From positions 1,798,001 to 1,862,000 of the forward strand of contig NC_026504.1 in the NCBI RefSeq assembly GCF_000182925.2: a stretch of 64,000 nt of DNA, in the 5' to 3' direction. The position numbers were made by a program, and so were the translations under genes. The notes below the pieces were generated by a model, which saw nothing but the letters and a program-made list of their open reading frames with translations, was not told the DNA's origin and searched no databases. This DNA is from Neurospora crassa OR74A. Lineage: Eukaryota > Ascomycota > Sordariomycetes > Sordariales > Sordariaceae. This document shows, piece after piece, positions 20,912-33,512 of this stretch. Every line of letters starts with the position of its first letter. The first letter of the stretch is position 1.

Positions 20912-23305
20912 ATGACAGGAATGTACGACAACCCACCCCAGCCCCCAGGGCTCCGAAACCATACCCCAGAAAGCGTTACTGCCGCCTTCGAAGCATGGGC
21001 CGACAAACACCGTGCTGCGCTAGATGCGATCGTAGCCGATGTCAACCTGAGTGACCCGCAGACTGTCACATTTGAGAACGTCATGCGCCCCCAACTCGAG
21101 TTTGAGAATCAAAAGTTCTCGCACAACTTGCGCTTTTACCAGCACGTTTCTGAGAACAGCGATTTGCGGGAGACCACTCGCAAAATGGCAAAATGGTACG
21201 ATAACATCTGGACGGACATGAACATGCGCGGGGACGTCTTCCGTGCGAGAGAAGTCCTGTATCACAAATCTGGTCTCGCGGCAAGTAGGAAACAGAATTC
21301 CGCTCGGTACATAACCGAGGACATTGCAAAGAATGCAGGTTTTGAGGATGCTGAGAGTGCTATCGCTCTGGAGGAAGAGTGGAAAGAGGCAATCAGGTTA
21401 GGATTGGGTTTACCGTCCAAACCCCAGCGTGATCGCTTCAATCAAATTCAAAAGCGCGTGGAGGCAATCAAGAGCGAGTTCAAGAACCACCACGCTTCTG
21501 ATAAAGGCTGCAACTGGTTTACCCCTGCAGAGTTGGATGGCATGGACAACGATATTATTGACCAGTTGGCGAAGGGAACGGGCGAGAATGAAGGCAGACT
21601 TAAGGTCACCTTCGACCCCAGTCATTACGACATCTTTCTCAGAGACGTCAAGAACTCGGAGGCTCGAAAGCGCATGTGGACTGCCATGGAGAACAAAGTA
21701 CGCTGTACATGGTAAGTGGTTACTGATGCTTACAAAAGCCTACTGACAATGCCCCGTTAGTGCCCAGAAAACGTCCCGCTCTTTAAAGAAGCCATGCTTC
21801 TCCGAGACGAGGCTGCTCGCCTCTTGGGTTACCCAGATCATGCCACATTGAGGATTGAAAGCCGAATGGCGAAGACACCTAGGGCTGTCAACAACTTGCT
21901 GAATGACTTACGAACCCGCCTTGCACCCCTTGCCACCAAAGAGCTCAACCAACTACTACAAACTAAGAAGAAGGACTGCGAGACTCGAAACTTGCCGTTT
22001 GATGGCAGTTTCTATCACTGGGACTGGGCTTTCTACGCCTCCCAAATTTCCAAGCAAGAACATGACCTTGACAACAAGAAGGTTGCCGAATACTTCCCGA
22101 TCGATTCCGCAATCACAGGCATGCTCCGCCTCTTTGGGGTGCTCTTTGGCATCGTTTTCGTTAGGTTGACCGCAGAGGATCTTGAGCGTATCTCCCCTAC
22201 TGGCGTCGCCGATGATGTCATGTATCACAGGGACACTATCATGTTTAGTGTGTGGAATGACGAATCCGAGGGTAATGACTTTCTGGGATACCTTTACATC
22301 GACGCCCATCCACGCGAGGGCAAATACAGACACGTAGCAAATTTCCCCCTGGAACTTGGGCACCAGAGAACGGACGGTACGAGGTTTTACCCATCCACGG
22401 CTATTGTTTGCAACTTCCCTGCGCCAACCAAGGACAAACCGTCACTCCTTGACCACGAACATATTGTTGACCTATTTCATGAATTGGGACATGGGATTCA
22501 CTCTCTGGTTTCACGCACTCGCTTCTCTCGTCATCACGGGACAGCAGGCAAGCGAGACTTTGTCGAAGCCCCTAGCCAGATGCTTGAACATTGGACATGG
22601 AGAGCCGAGTATATCAAACGCATCAGCAAACATTATTTAACAGGCGAGCAGATGTCTGACGACATGGCCGAGCGGATTGCGGCAAGCAGACATTTCCTTC
22701 AGGCGTTGAGGAACTTGTGGCAGTTATCATCCGCGATTTTTGACATGGAGGTTCATTCGCCCAAATCACGCGCTGCCCTTGAAAACATGGACTTTACCAA
22801 GCGATACAACGAATTGAGAAACGAACTAACAGGAATGAAGGGACCCGAAGCTATTGGTGAACCGATGTAAGCTCTAATGCTGTCAACCTCATTACTTCCT
22901 TCGTATCTTGGTAGGTATCTGACAGTTCATGGTAGGACGCATGGGCATGGCAATCTTCAGCATCTGTTTTATGCTTACGATGCCGGATTATACAGTTACC
23001 ATTGGTCTAACACCTACTCCTACGACATGTTTTACTTCGCCTTTGCTAAAGATCCGATGGATAAATCTCAAGGTCACCGATTCAGACACACGGTTCTCGA
23101 AAAGGGCGCGTCGCAAGACGAGATGCTCATACTTGAGCAGTTCCTGGGTCGCAAACCAACCACCGATGCGTTTTGCATGGAGCTGGGGCTGGTTGAACCT
23201 ATGGAAGAACCGTTGTTGAAGGGAAGTTCCTTCGCTGGACGAGACCCCGTCATTGAGGGCGCCTCGAGTGAGGAGGATCCTGCCATTGAGCATCACCCTT
23301 TCTGA
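20912..23305 (+). CDS. M3 family metallo-oligopeptidase (thimet oligopeptidase/saccharolysin type)
   Basis: Three exons (20912-21697, 21761-22866, 22915-23305) give about 760 residues. The zinc site HELGH lies at residues 502-506 with the third ligand Glu near 531 in FVEAPSQMLEHW, the standard M3A arrangement. Upstream are the helical lid (FENVMRPQLEFE, SHNLRFYQHVS) and DFLGYLYIDAHPREGKYRH. Downstream, exon 3 supplies the conserved Tyr-rich segment FYAYDAGLYSYHWSN. Members degrade short peptides in the cytosol (yeast Prd1) or the mitochondrial intermembrane space. No obvious presequence is visible, so cytosol is favoured. After the usual end (FCMELGL) about 35 residues are extra and acidic, made of short imperfect repeats that continue past the stop codon in DNA. 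Confidence 0.92.
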
Positions 23306-23415
23306 GGGAAGTCCCTCTTGCTGGGGCAGATTCCATTGCCGATGGAGGGTCATCTGTTGAGTGCGGTCGAGTTATCTAGGGCGACCCATCTGCTGAAGGC
23401 GGTCCAGTTGTTGAG
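23221..23415 (+). repeat. Degenerate tandem repeat across the oligopeptidase stop codon
   Basis: A block starting GGGAAGTTCCTTCGCTGG (23221) recurs as GGGAAGTCCCTCTTGCTGG (23306), and a third shorter copy follows near 23390-23415 ending GTTGTTGAG. The first copy is coding and the others lie after the stop. The units are about 55-85 bp and clearly diverged. Confidence 0.5.
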
Positions 23416-26400
23416 ACCACGTCACCGAGAGAGAGGATCTGCCACAAAATGAAGCATATTGCAGCACACTTCAGGAGGAACAGGAATTGATGAGAGCATC
23501 ACAAGAACTACCGCCGCGTTGCTACAACGGTTTCTGTTCTATCAGGTTCGCTAACATATTGTGCTACCACATAGAACAGAAGAAGGAAATCAATTTCGAG
23601 GAGGTTATCTAGTTGGCTCAACTCTTCCCAATTCGACATGTGCATTTTTCCCTTCCATCACCATCCTCATTCATTTTTTTGCCGAGTTATTTTATTATCC
23701 TGCGTGTTGGGACATCTGAAGGAATGACTATCCGGTCCAGGCCTTTTTCCCGGCGGTGAGTCAGTCAGGTCCTCTCCATTCCCTATCATCCAAGAGAGCA
23801 GGCTCAACATCAACATCCAGACTTTTCTGACAATATGATTCTTCGTGTCGACCCCATACACCTTATTAACCTTTCAACTTTGGTTCCCAAGCTCATCGAC
23901 ACTCACAACAGACTGGACAGATTTAGGCTAGGCAAGGCGACCCCAGATATGCACGGCCGATGATCGGAACCAAGCGCCCGCACGAGTGTCCACCTCCCAG
24001 GGTCCTGGCATGGCACCCTCCCCTGGACGGCGAAGGTACTTGAAAGGTACTTCGTCGGACCATCCATGTTCGTAGATTCGGCCATGCGGCGACGGCGACG
24101 ACGTCCTATCTCGTTTCATCGATTCTTCTACCAAGATCATCAGGTCCGAGAGACCCCAGAATGCTCTTGGCAATTGGAGTAACCTCGGGATCCGGTTACA
24201 TAGCTAGAGCTTTGAGGCACCATCATTGGTCAGGCTCTATGGGCGAGCCTCGCTGTGCATATCACCGAGGGTGTCCCGTGATAGTCCGTACTCCGTGGCG
24301 CCCATCGAGCGGCGGCGGCGCAACACCACGTTACTAGTGCAAACGTTAACATTTGGTTCTTCTTTTCCCCCGGGTGCTTACTACTCCGCCCGTTGATCCT
24401 CATGTCCGTATACTAAACTTTCCTTGCGACTGATAAGCACTATCGAGAAAGCGTAAGATGTGAGACGTGAAATGAGCAATGTTTGAGGCTCCTAGACAAA
24501 GAGGCTAGCAAAACACACTAACGTGCGCTGGCTAAGCTCGGTCCGACTTGTACCATCCCGGGCAGAAGATAAGGTAGGGTAAAGGGGAATTCCCCGGCCA
24601 CTTGGCCATAGGCTAGCTAGGCTGCGGCTGTGACAGCTACATGTAACGACGCCAACAGCACCCCAACGGTTCTCGGAAGTTGGCGGTCGGAAATGGGATG
24701 GATGGTCAGTCGATCGAAATCGAAAGTGCGTACATTTCGATAGCCGCCGTTTCGGCATTTTGTAGGCGATGCTGACATGATGCTGAGCACCTGAAGCGTT
24801 GTACCTACCTCTACGTAGCTTAACCTGTTTGGTGACCGTGGTGTGAACGACCGGCCAAGTCCTCGCTCGTCGCCGTCCACCGGAACGACTTCGTCTTGGC
24901 AACGATGACCTCGGATTTCGACCGTCCGTCCTCAACCTCACTGCCGTCGGTCAATCCGTTATCCTCCGGCTGAATTTCCACGGCCGTCTGTTGTTCCCAC
25001 ATTTCCCGAAACGACGGGATGTGAGATGGATGTGCAGATGGCAAGGAACAGACCGCGCATCGTCAATGTCACTTTGAAGATGGAAGAAACCGGAAGGACA
25101 GCGGTACCATTGACTGACGCCAAGTCCCCGAACTAGACTACAGGGTTGTCGGTGTCTGTTGTTTACTTCAATCCTTCCTCCCCCTTTTGCCTGCATTGTC
25201 GTTCGGCACCATGAGTCGGCACCATTAGTCGGCACCAGTTGGAAGCACTAACCGACAACCGTTCTACGTGTACTCACCACCCGCCCTTTGCAATCTCCGA
25301 ATCTCGTTGATCAGAACCCATTTTCCACACCAACCCTGAAACTCCAAACCCCAAGTTCTCCAATCTTCCCCAAATTCCCAGGGTTCGCTCCTCCCCAACC
25401 CCCTCCCCAACTGCTCCAACTTGCTCGTTCCGCCTGTGCCGTCTAACCCTCGTCGTCAACCGACTCCCACCCATCCGCGCGTTTTAACCTTAAGAGCCAA
25501 TCACACCCTGTTCATCAAATCTGACGCGGCTAGCGGATTTTAGCTTTAACTTTATCCCCACCGCACTCAATTCCATCGGCACATGTTTTGGTTTGGACCT
25601 CAACCCTAACCCCCGGCCTTTTCACTTAGTATCTACGAGTGGTATGCCGGCCGGCCGGGCGTCGTCGTTGACAGTCCGCTGCGCTGCACTGCACTGCGTG
25701 CGGCATTTTCCAACCCTTCAGGTCGCTGGTGGTGTCAGTCGATGATTACCTGGCAATCTGCAACTTTTGGTACTAGCCTGATTATGTAGTGTAGTCATGC
25801 TCGGTGAAGAATGCGGCTAAAGTAAGGCCATGTTCATGCACTCGCGTCTGTTTTGGTAAAAGACTCATGAACCAGCCGAGAGCATTTTTGTCTTCTTACA
25901 ATGCAATGCCCGGTATATTCCCTTCCCTCGGTCTCGGTTGTCATACTGTACCTACCTTGGATGATACGTATAGCAAGGCATAACATGACATACATTTATC
26001 GAACCAAATCTCACACATAATCAGGATATGCCATACAAACCTACTTCCTTGTTACCTTATCAATAAACATATAGCGACATACATTCAAGCATGGAGTATG
26101 TGCGTGCTACCTTTACTGTCTTGCTAGTGTTGTTCTAACTGTCTTCACGAAACGTTCGGAACTTTTGATTATGTACCTATCCCATCCGCACTTCCCGTGA
26201 AAAAAGAAAAACAGAAAAAAAACCGGCTTACCTAAACTGGCTGTAAGCCCCCAAGTACCCCAGTTCCCAGACACGACGGCGCAGGTGACGCAGATCAATC
26301 ATCATATGTAGTGTACACTAAAACAAGTCGCGCACGACTGGATTAAGAAAAGAAGAAGTGCCAAGTTCAACGACAAGTTTCATGTACATACACTACTACA

Positions 26401-27659
26401 CCTCTGTACAGACCTTTGCCGCGTTTACCTCCCTTCGGATTTCATCCCGTCTTTTGTCGGTCTTGTTCCCTTGGCCGTCTTGTCCCGCTGTTAGGCGACG
26501 GTATCCCGTGATTGACGTCCCCCGATATTCCGCTCCCAGACCCGTGTGAACAAATCGGTCATCACGACTGGTTGAGTATTATGTAAATTTTTCGCTTTGG
26601 GGAAAGCATAGCCGTAGGGATTTTGGAAAACGTCACCCGAAAGCGCGTTTCCCCGGATTTACAAAATCCACTATACTACTCTAGGATTCAGATCTGTCTG
26701 GAACATCGACACGGTAACCTGTAGTGTAGTAACAATGACAAAAGTTTTGCGTGTTGAGAGGAGACGTGGCCACGCAAAGCCTTGTCAAGGAGTCGAGATT
26801 AATCTTAGAACTCACTTGGCTGACGGGCTGGCTGGCGGGCTAAACTCTGACTGCTGGGGTGAGGTCTGGTGGAGGGTTTCGAAGCCCCAGGATTGTTGAG
26901 AAAAGCTCCACCCAACACGAGAATCCTTCAAAAACTCGAGATATCGGAGGCGCGTGGCCAAGAAAAAAAAAAAAAAAAAGCAGGAAGGCTGGGAGTCAGG
27001 ATGGAAATTATGGCACAACAACAGGATGATTTCATAACCATGGGTGTTCTCTTGTTTTTTGGGCAAGGTATGTTCAGCGAATATTATACCTATAGAGTTC
27101 TTTAGAGTATAGGTAGCATCTATCGATATTCCTGTGCCCATCGTCTCTATTGCCGGTCACCCGCACTAAACAATGATTTGTAAACATATTCCGGTCATTA
27201 GGTACCTAGGTTACCTGTCCCGTCCGTCCCAATTCCGTTCAGTCCAGTCCCCCAGTGCGTTGGATCGTACGTCCATCCATCATCCATCCCATCCTATCTT
27301 TGCGTCGTTCGTATAGTTGCCATGTCCCATGACTTTCCCATATAATACATGCATGCATAAAACGTTAAAAAAAAAAGTGGTGCACGCATCCAAACCACCA
27401 AACAAAAACCTGGAAAAAGCACTACCAATGCAGCAGCGCACCGCGACCACACCACGGTTTCAACTCCGCGCTGGTTTGCTTTGTGCCAAATCCTGAAACT
27501 CCGAAAATAGAAATACTCAAAACATTTCCCCAGGCCGGCAAGTCTGAGGGGGTATACAAAAGGGGCAATCGCGGGTGAAGACAGACGTCAATCACTGCGC
27601 AACTTTAATTAAATCATCCAAAAAAAAACAACAGGATCATAAGCGTGCGTTGGGCCTGA
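23306..27659. other. 4.35-kb gene-free interval between convergent genes
   Basis: The oligopeptidase and mtr are transcribed towards each other, so no promoter for either is needed here, yet the gap is far longer than two 3' UTRs. Open frames on both strands (the longest 149 codons at 24492-24941, minus) have no family resemblance or recognisable splice partners. The stretch contains an A18 run near 26964-26981, several TACCTA/TAGGTA motifs and CCCTAACCCC near 25603. Non-coding transcripts are possible but cannot be read off. Confidence 0.5.
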
Positions 27660-29131
27660 TTAAGCCAAGGGAGCACAGCTATAAGGCTTCGAAACCTTGC
27701 CATGGTCGTAACGGTCCATCTGAGAAGCAAGTTAGCATTTGTGTGCAAAGAGTAAACAGAAAAGCGGGCCAAACTTACAATGTCCTGAATAGCGGCGTAG
27801 GTACCAATACCAAGAATGCCCATGCCGATGACGAAGCAGAGCATGTTGAGGGCATCCAAGAAGTACTTCTTGCCCTGGCTCTTGGCATCGTTCCTGGTGA
27901 TCTTGAAATACATCAAGGCAGGGAAATAGAAGCTAAAACCGGAAATGAAGAGAGCCGAGCAGATGGCCAACAGATCAGAGAAGAAAGGGATGGCCTCAGC
28001 AATAACCCAGGCAATGAGGGTAATGCCAAAGTCAAAACCAAGCCAAACCATCCAACCCGCTGGGGTGTTGACATAGCGAATGACGTTGTTGGGCCAGATG
28101 CGCTCAATCAGATACCTGCTGACGACAACAGTGTTGATACTGCCAGAGATGAAGATGACGGGGAGGGCAATGCCGAAAGCAACCTTGGCGAGAAGAGGGC
28201 CAGCAGAGAGCAAGGCAGGAGACTGGACCTCGGGGCCGACGAAAGCGTAAACGACGCCACCAGTAACGGTGTAGATGAAGATTTCAATCAAGCCGAGAGC
28301 AACGATGGACTTCTTGTAGTCGGAGGGGGTGTGCATCTCATCCATAAAGCTGAACTGGCACATGGCGAAGCTGTAGGCGAAAACGATGTTGCTGACAGCA
28401 ATGAAGCCCTCAGCAAGGCTAAGGTCCTCCTTGGGCCAGCAAGACCAGGGAACAGCAGCGAGACCACCCTCCTGGTGGCTCGAGCGAATGCCAGTAGCAA
28501 TCATGGTGATGAGGATGGCGGCGCAGATGGAGACGAAATCGATGTATCCAAGGATGGCAACCTCGGCGAAACTGGGAGGAATGGCAAGGAGGAAGAGAAT
28601 GATGGCGGAGACAATGCCGAAGACGAGAGAGCAGGTACCGTTGCCGTTATCCGTGATGGTGCCCCACATGATGGTGCCAGTGAGGACGTGGGAGCCGACG
28701 ATGAAGATCAGTTGCAGAACAAACATGAAGCTGATGATTTCATATCCCCATCTTCCAAACATGACACGACCAACGTCGGCATAGTGGGCGATTTCAGGGT
28801 GCTTGAGCTTGGTTTGTCCGATAACGTGAGCCGTGTAGATGCAGATGAGTCCCATGCCGACAGAGAGAATAACACCAGGCACCATGCCAAGGGTAGCGAA
28901 GGCGCCGGGAAGCGAGAGAGAGCCGAGGGCAATGGCCTCGACGATGAGGACGACCGTCAGACGTTTCCAGCCGAGACGGTGGAACTTGGCATGGCCCTCC
29001 TGGGCCTCAGGCTCCTTGTCCATGATGCCGCCGCCCAAGCCGCGGACCTCGCCAACATGCTCATCGTTTGACTCTGGGTACGGCATGATGGCGTTTGGGT
29101 CATTCTTTTTTGTCTCGTATTGCGAGTCCAT
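27660..29131 (-). CDS. mtr: N-system neutral amino acid permease Mtr
   Basis: Exon 1 (29131-27779) and exon 2 (27719-27660) join across a 59-nt intron (GTAAGT...CTCAG) into 470 residues, the length known for Neurospora Mtr. The protein starts MDSQYETKKNDPNAI and ends KPYSCAPLA. It has about eleven hydrophobic segments and belongs to the amino acid/auxin permease (AAAP) family. Mtr is the Neurospora System N carrier that imports neutral aliphatic and aromatic amino acids across the plasma membrane. Its loss gives resistance to 4-methyltryptophan and p-fluorophenylalanine, which is why it is a classic forward and reverse mutation marker. I identify it from memory of the protein, which matches throughout what I recall. 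The hydrophilic N-terminus (about residues 1-50) faces the cytosol by family topology. Confidence 0.96.
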
Positions 29132-32100
29132 GTTGGGTGGTAAAGAGGCCTTGTTGAAGGCCTTTGTCGACAGTGGCTTGATTTTCGCTTCTCAAGCTGT
29201 TTGGATGGCTAAAGAGGGAGGGAAAGAGAAAATGCTGTCTGGGGGCCCAGGCAGGAATAAATATGGATGGGGGTACGGACAATAAGCGAAAAGACCAACA
29301 GACGATCCAAGGTCTGAGAGACAGGATGAACTGCGGGGGACCGGGGCAGATTAAGTACTGAAGAAGAGGGATGGAGAAGGCGGGTGCCAGATGAGACAGG
29401 TACTTGCGAGGTACGTGAGAGGGAAGAGCGACATATAAGCACGCCGCGTTGGGATGCGCTTGGGGCGAGGCGGATCTCGTGCAGACGACGCACTAGCAGT
29501 TGCAACCTGGAAGTTGACGAGTCAGGGACAATCCGATGGAGCCTCTCCATCTGGCCTACTAATTGGAATGCGTACACGTAGTGTACACTGCACAATCTGG
29601 TCGCCGCCGCACTCCGGAATTGCCGAAAAGGATCATCCTCGAATACCTTTCTCCAAACGACCAGCGATCTCGGCGAATGAAAAGACAGCAAAAACCAGGT
29701 ACACCTTGCACTTGCTGTCTTGCCTTGCCCTTGCCCTGGAGCTGTCCACTTCCTCACTGCTCTTGCCAGAACTGCTCCTGCTGCTCTGAGACTGCACTGG
29801 CAGACTGGCGATTGCTTCTCTTTTCTGACCTTTGCCGGACGCTCCTGCTACCTCATTATCTAGCGGATGATCCGAACTGGCAGCCAGCATTGCTCTGCCA
29901 GCTTCTTGGACATACATCATATGTACAGACTGCAGTGCGTTGGACAATTAAGCTTGATAAAGCATGCCCTTCGGACCTCACCATAGCACAGACAACAAGG
30001 CCAAACCAACTCAAGCCTTGACTGCGACTGATAGAGTACATAATGCGTACGATATGCGTATAATAGCTGACCACGTGCTGACCTCTGCAGGCCGGTGGTT
30101 CTAGACAGGGCTTGTGATGATGCTGGTGGTGAAGCTGTGTTCTGGTCGCCTGGGCAAAGGCGAACCCAGGATACCAGATCCAGCTGCTCGGTCACTCGAA
30201 GAGGCAGGTGGGCGCGTGGGATGCTCGAGGAAGCTGGCCGGCTTGAGGCTTCCCGGACAATAACCATTCTATTAGTCATGACGGTGGACCTCTTGGGGAA
30301 GTCTGACAAGGAAGTGGTGAGAAATCGAATGGGAGGTGAGAGCAAGCGGAACCAGCACCCACTCGTCAGCAGTGGATGCAACAGTCGACCCGCGATGGTG
30401 GCAAAGAGAGCAAAGCCCGACCGGGATTACAACTGGAGACCCGGAGAGAAGCCCACTTGGTGCGCGAGGTGGATGAAGCGAGTGGAACGTGAAAGCCCAA
30501 CAGACAACCTTAAAGTAGCGCCGGCATTGCTCCAGCTCCACGACTTTTTTTTTCTCCCCATGTCCGCGCTACATATCTCGAGAAGGCGATTGGAGAATGG
30601 CTGTTTTGCCTGTTGTGCGTGGACCATGTCCGGCCGATGTACCTTCTGAGTACACCATTTTCACCACCCGAGAACCATCGCATTGCGTGGTGGCAGGGAG
30701 GGCGACGAGGGTCCGCGGCGGAGCGGTGGACTCTTTTCTCGGAGGGGCAGATAGCGCTGCAGGGACCATTAGTAAAAGCTGCACATAATTCCATGCCGTC
30801 AGCTACTTTGTTATCGTTGCAAGTGGAAGCTCCCGTCCAACGCGATCTTGAATGGTGCGGGCTTTTCCTGGCTGTGCCTGGCAGCGTTTCTGTGAGCAAT
30901 GAACACAGTTAGGTTTGGTTTTAGAATTGTTCCAAATGTTCGACGAGTGGGTGTCTGCACGAGATTTTAGGGTTTGGGGCACGCTAGAGGAGCTTTATGA
31001 CGACATGAATTGTGGGGAATGTGTCGGGGTCAGGGCCAGCCAGCTGTCCTTCACCACCAAACCTCGACGACGTTCTGACTGGTGTGTCCTGTGAGTGGTT
31101 GACCTAGATGTTGAGACCTGGGAACACTGTGCTCGCCTTCAAGAGACAGGAATCAATGACGGAGCATAAAGTACTCTGTACATTGATAGGGTCTCCTGAT
31201 GAAACTGAATTGCCTTCGCTAATGACCCGAGCCAGTGTGCAGATCTGGGGCAAGCAACACACGCCCGAGTCCCAGAGCGTCGCCGGCGGTGCATCTCGTT
31301 CCTGGGATCAGACGCAGCACAGCTTCATCCTTGCCCAATTCACCAATCTTCACCATTGGGTCGTTCTCAAAGACGACAAAACCTTGAGGCACCGTGATAT
31401 CAACATGTAGCGACCCGTCTGCGGCGTGTCGTTCCAGGCTTAGTGGGATCGTATAGGACGCAATACAAAAGATGGTACTGTCTGTTGGATGACGACGGGA
31501 GGTGATGAGGCATGCAACTTGACTTCGGGAACTTTGGATGCGGTGCACTTGGGGATAGTATCATGATGCACACGTGCCCAGATGAGAGGACGTTATCCGT
31601 CATTCGTGCCCAGGAATGCGGCTGATTCCAGATCGTGGGGGATAGCGGTTTGTCTACCAGATTGGCTACCGTGTAACCCAGCTACTGTACGTGCGTACTT
31701 CTAGAATGCGACACGCGTTTGAATGGTGCATCTGGGCTGACGCATCAAGGATTCCATTTCAGGAAGGCCAAGCTACTACTGCACGAACCAACAAATCCTC
31801 CGATATCTTCATGTTCCAGAGGTTTGTAGATGCGTCCAGTCCTCACTTTCTTGATGACTCCTTCTGCTTTTCCGGTTCTAGATCCATACAGGTCGACCCA
31901 AGTGATGCCTGTTCCATGGTGTCGTGGATCTGGGGTACTGGGGTTAGAGAATGGACGTCTGTCACGTGTGCATTCTCTCCAAGGTCCAGGTTGAACCCCA
32001 GACCATCCAATATGTACATCAGTTTAGACCGGTACCTAGCATAGACATTACACCACGGCAAAGCTAGGGAACCATCTGTTGGAGAGATTCGAGGGGCACG

Positions 32101-33512
32101 AACAAAGTTTGTGGGTGGAACTAGGTTGGACGAACCGGTCAATGCGTTATCCCAATAGTAGCGTCGTCGGCACAATAGCCTCTGCGAGTTCGGCATCCAC
32201 CGCGGCTTGTACCTGCAAGATAACCCGACATTGAGCGAACTATCTGGATCTCACAGACGATTGCAATAATATGGCCTAGACTAATGTAGAAACGTTTGAC
32301 CATCAACGCACTTGGATGCTCAGCAGTCCTGGAAACCACTAAGATAACGGCTGCCGTGCCAAGAGAGTCATGGATCGGATCTTTGTAAGCAAGGGCCCGC
32401 TCCGCTCCGCTCGCTAGTTCGCCGAACGATACCTTAAGTCTCTCATGTGGGGAGAATCGAAAGAAGCCCGCCATGACCCCCACTGCTTTGCTACCTTACT
32501 CTGACCGGTATCGGAAATGGTGGATCTCTTCTCAAGTTTGCAAGCGAAGCCGAGCGGGTGGACGAGAGGTACACACTACACTACACACACTAGTGGACTT
32601 GGCTGGGTTGTTCCGATGGCTTCTTTCCGGCTTCTTTTGCTGTGCCTTTGTGGCTCGTTCTGAAATGGTCTGGATTTTGAGTTTCGATGGGTATTGATCA
32701 GACCAGCCGAATCTCGACCTGCCGTGTTAGTGGCGGGTCTGTAATGGTATGGATCATTGGGTTCTGTTGGTAAACCATCTCAAACTATGGTCATCGGCTT
32801 TGGTTTGGGGGGGGGGGGAAGGAGGTGGTGAAGACTGGATCGTTGGGTGGTTGGAGTTTTCGGATTGTGGACTGGAAGGCCCCAACACCCAGACACGGCA
32901 GGTCGGAGTATTTGTGCCCGATCCTGTCGGGATGGATGATGGGACCTGGACTCGTTCATGTATTTTCTTGGCGCTCCCGTGTCAATAAATAAGCCACGTG
33001 CCGATAACGATGTTCCTTATCAGTTCTTAGCCACAGCCTTGTGCCCTGTGTCCCCGGTGATGTCGGTTTACATGTAAACAAACAGCGAGCCTGGGCAACA
33101 CCCAATCGCGTCGCCGATCGGCCTGCCGATTGTTTTGTGATTGCAACTTCCTCAACAGCGTATCCCCCACCACCACCGTCCGCCTCAATCATTGTGCGCA
33201 TTGTCTTGCGCAGCGTGAAGAAGAAACAACAAAATCAATTTTTGACAAAATATTCGAAATTGACGCATTATTATTGTTCAATCAACCTCCGAAATATGTA
33301 TCGGTTTCGCGACTAAGACACCAAATCCGATTCCGTTTGCGACAGCCTCGACCTTTGCGCGATCACATTCCCAGCTACTGACCTTCGCTCAGCCAAGCGG
33401 GCCAAGAGACATCACCGTTACTACCAAGAAACAAGGCTGATCCGACAATTATTCTCGAGAAATAACGTTTCTGTACGAATCGACGTCCGACCACAACGGC
33501 GCATCCGCGGCC
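29132..33512. other. 4.38-kb interval between mtr and the BIR gene
   Basis: Two divergent genes flank this stretch, so it holds both promoters, but it is very long. A pyrimidine/purine-rich leader lies next to mtr. Many frames are open (for example 31219-31548 and 31843-32196, minus), some with protein-like composition. None shows a family motif or convincing splice chain. A small unrecognised gene or long non-coding transcript could be present. A G13 run sits near 32806-32818. Confidence 0.45.

Noticed and set aside
24492-24941. 149-codon minus-strand frame between the peptidase and mtr
   Set aside because: The composition is Arg/Ser/Thr-rich and random-looking, with no family motif and no splice partners.
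27575-29071. 498-codon plus-strand frame over mtr
   Set aside because: It is the antisense shadow of the mtr coding region, and its product is a biased charged sequence without domains.
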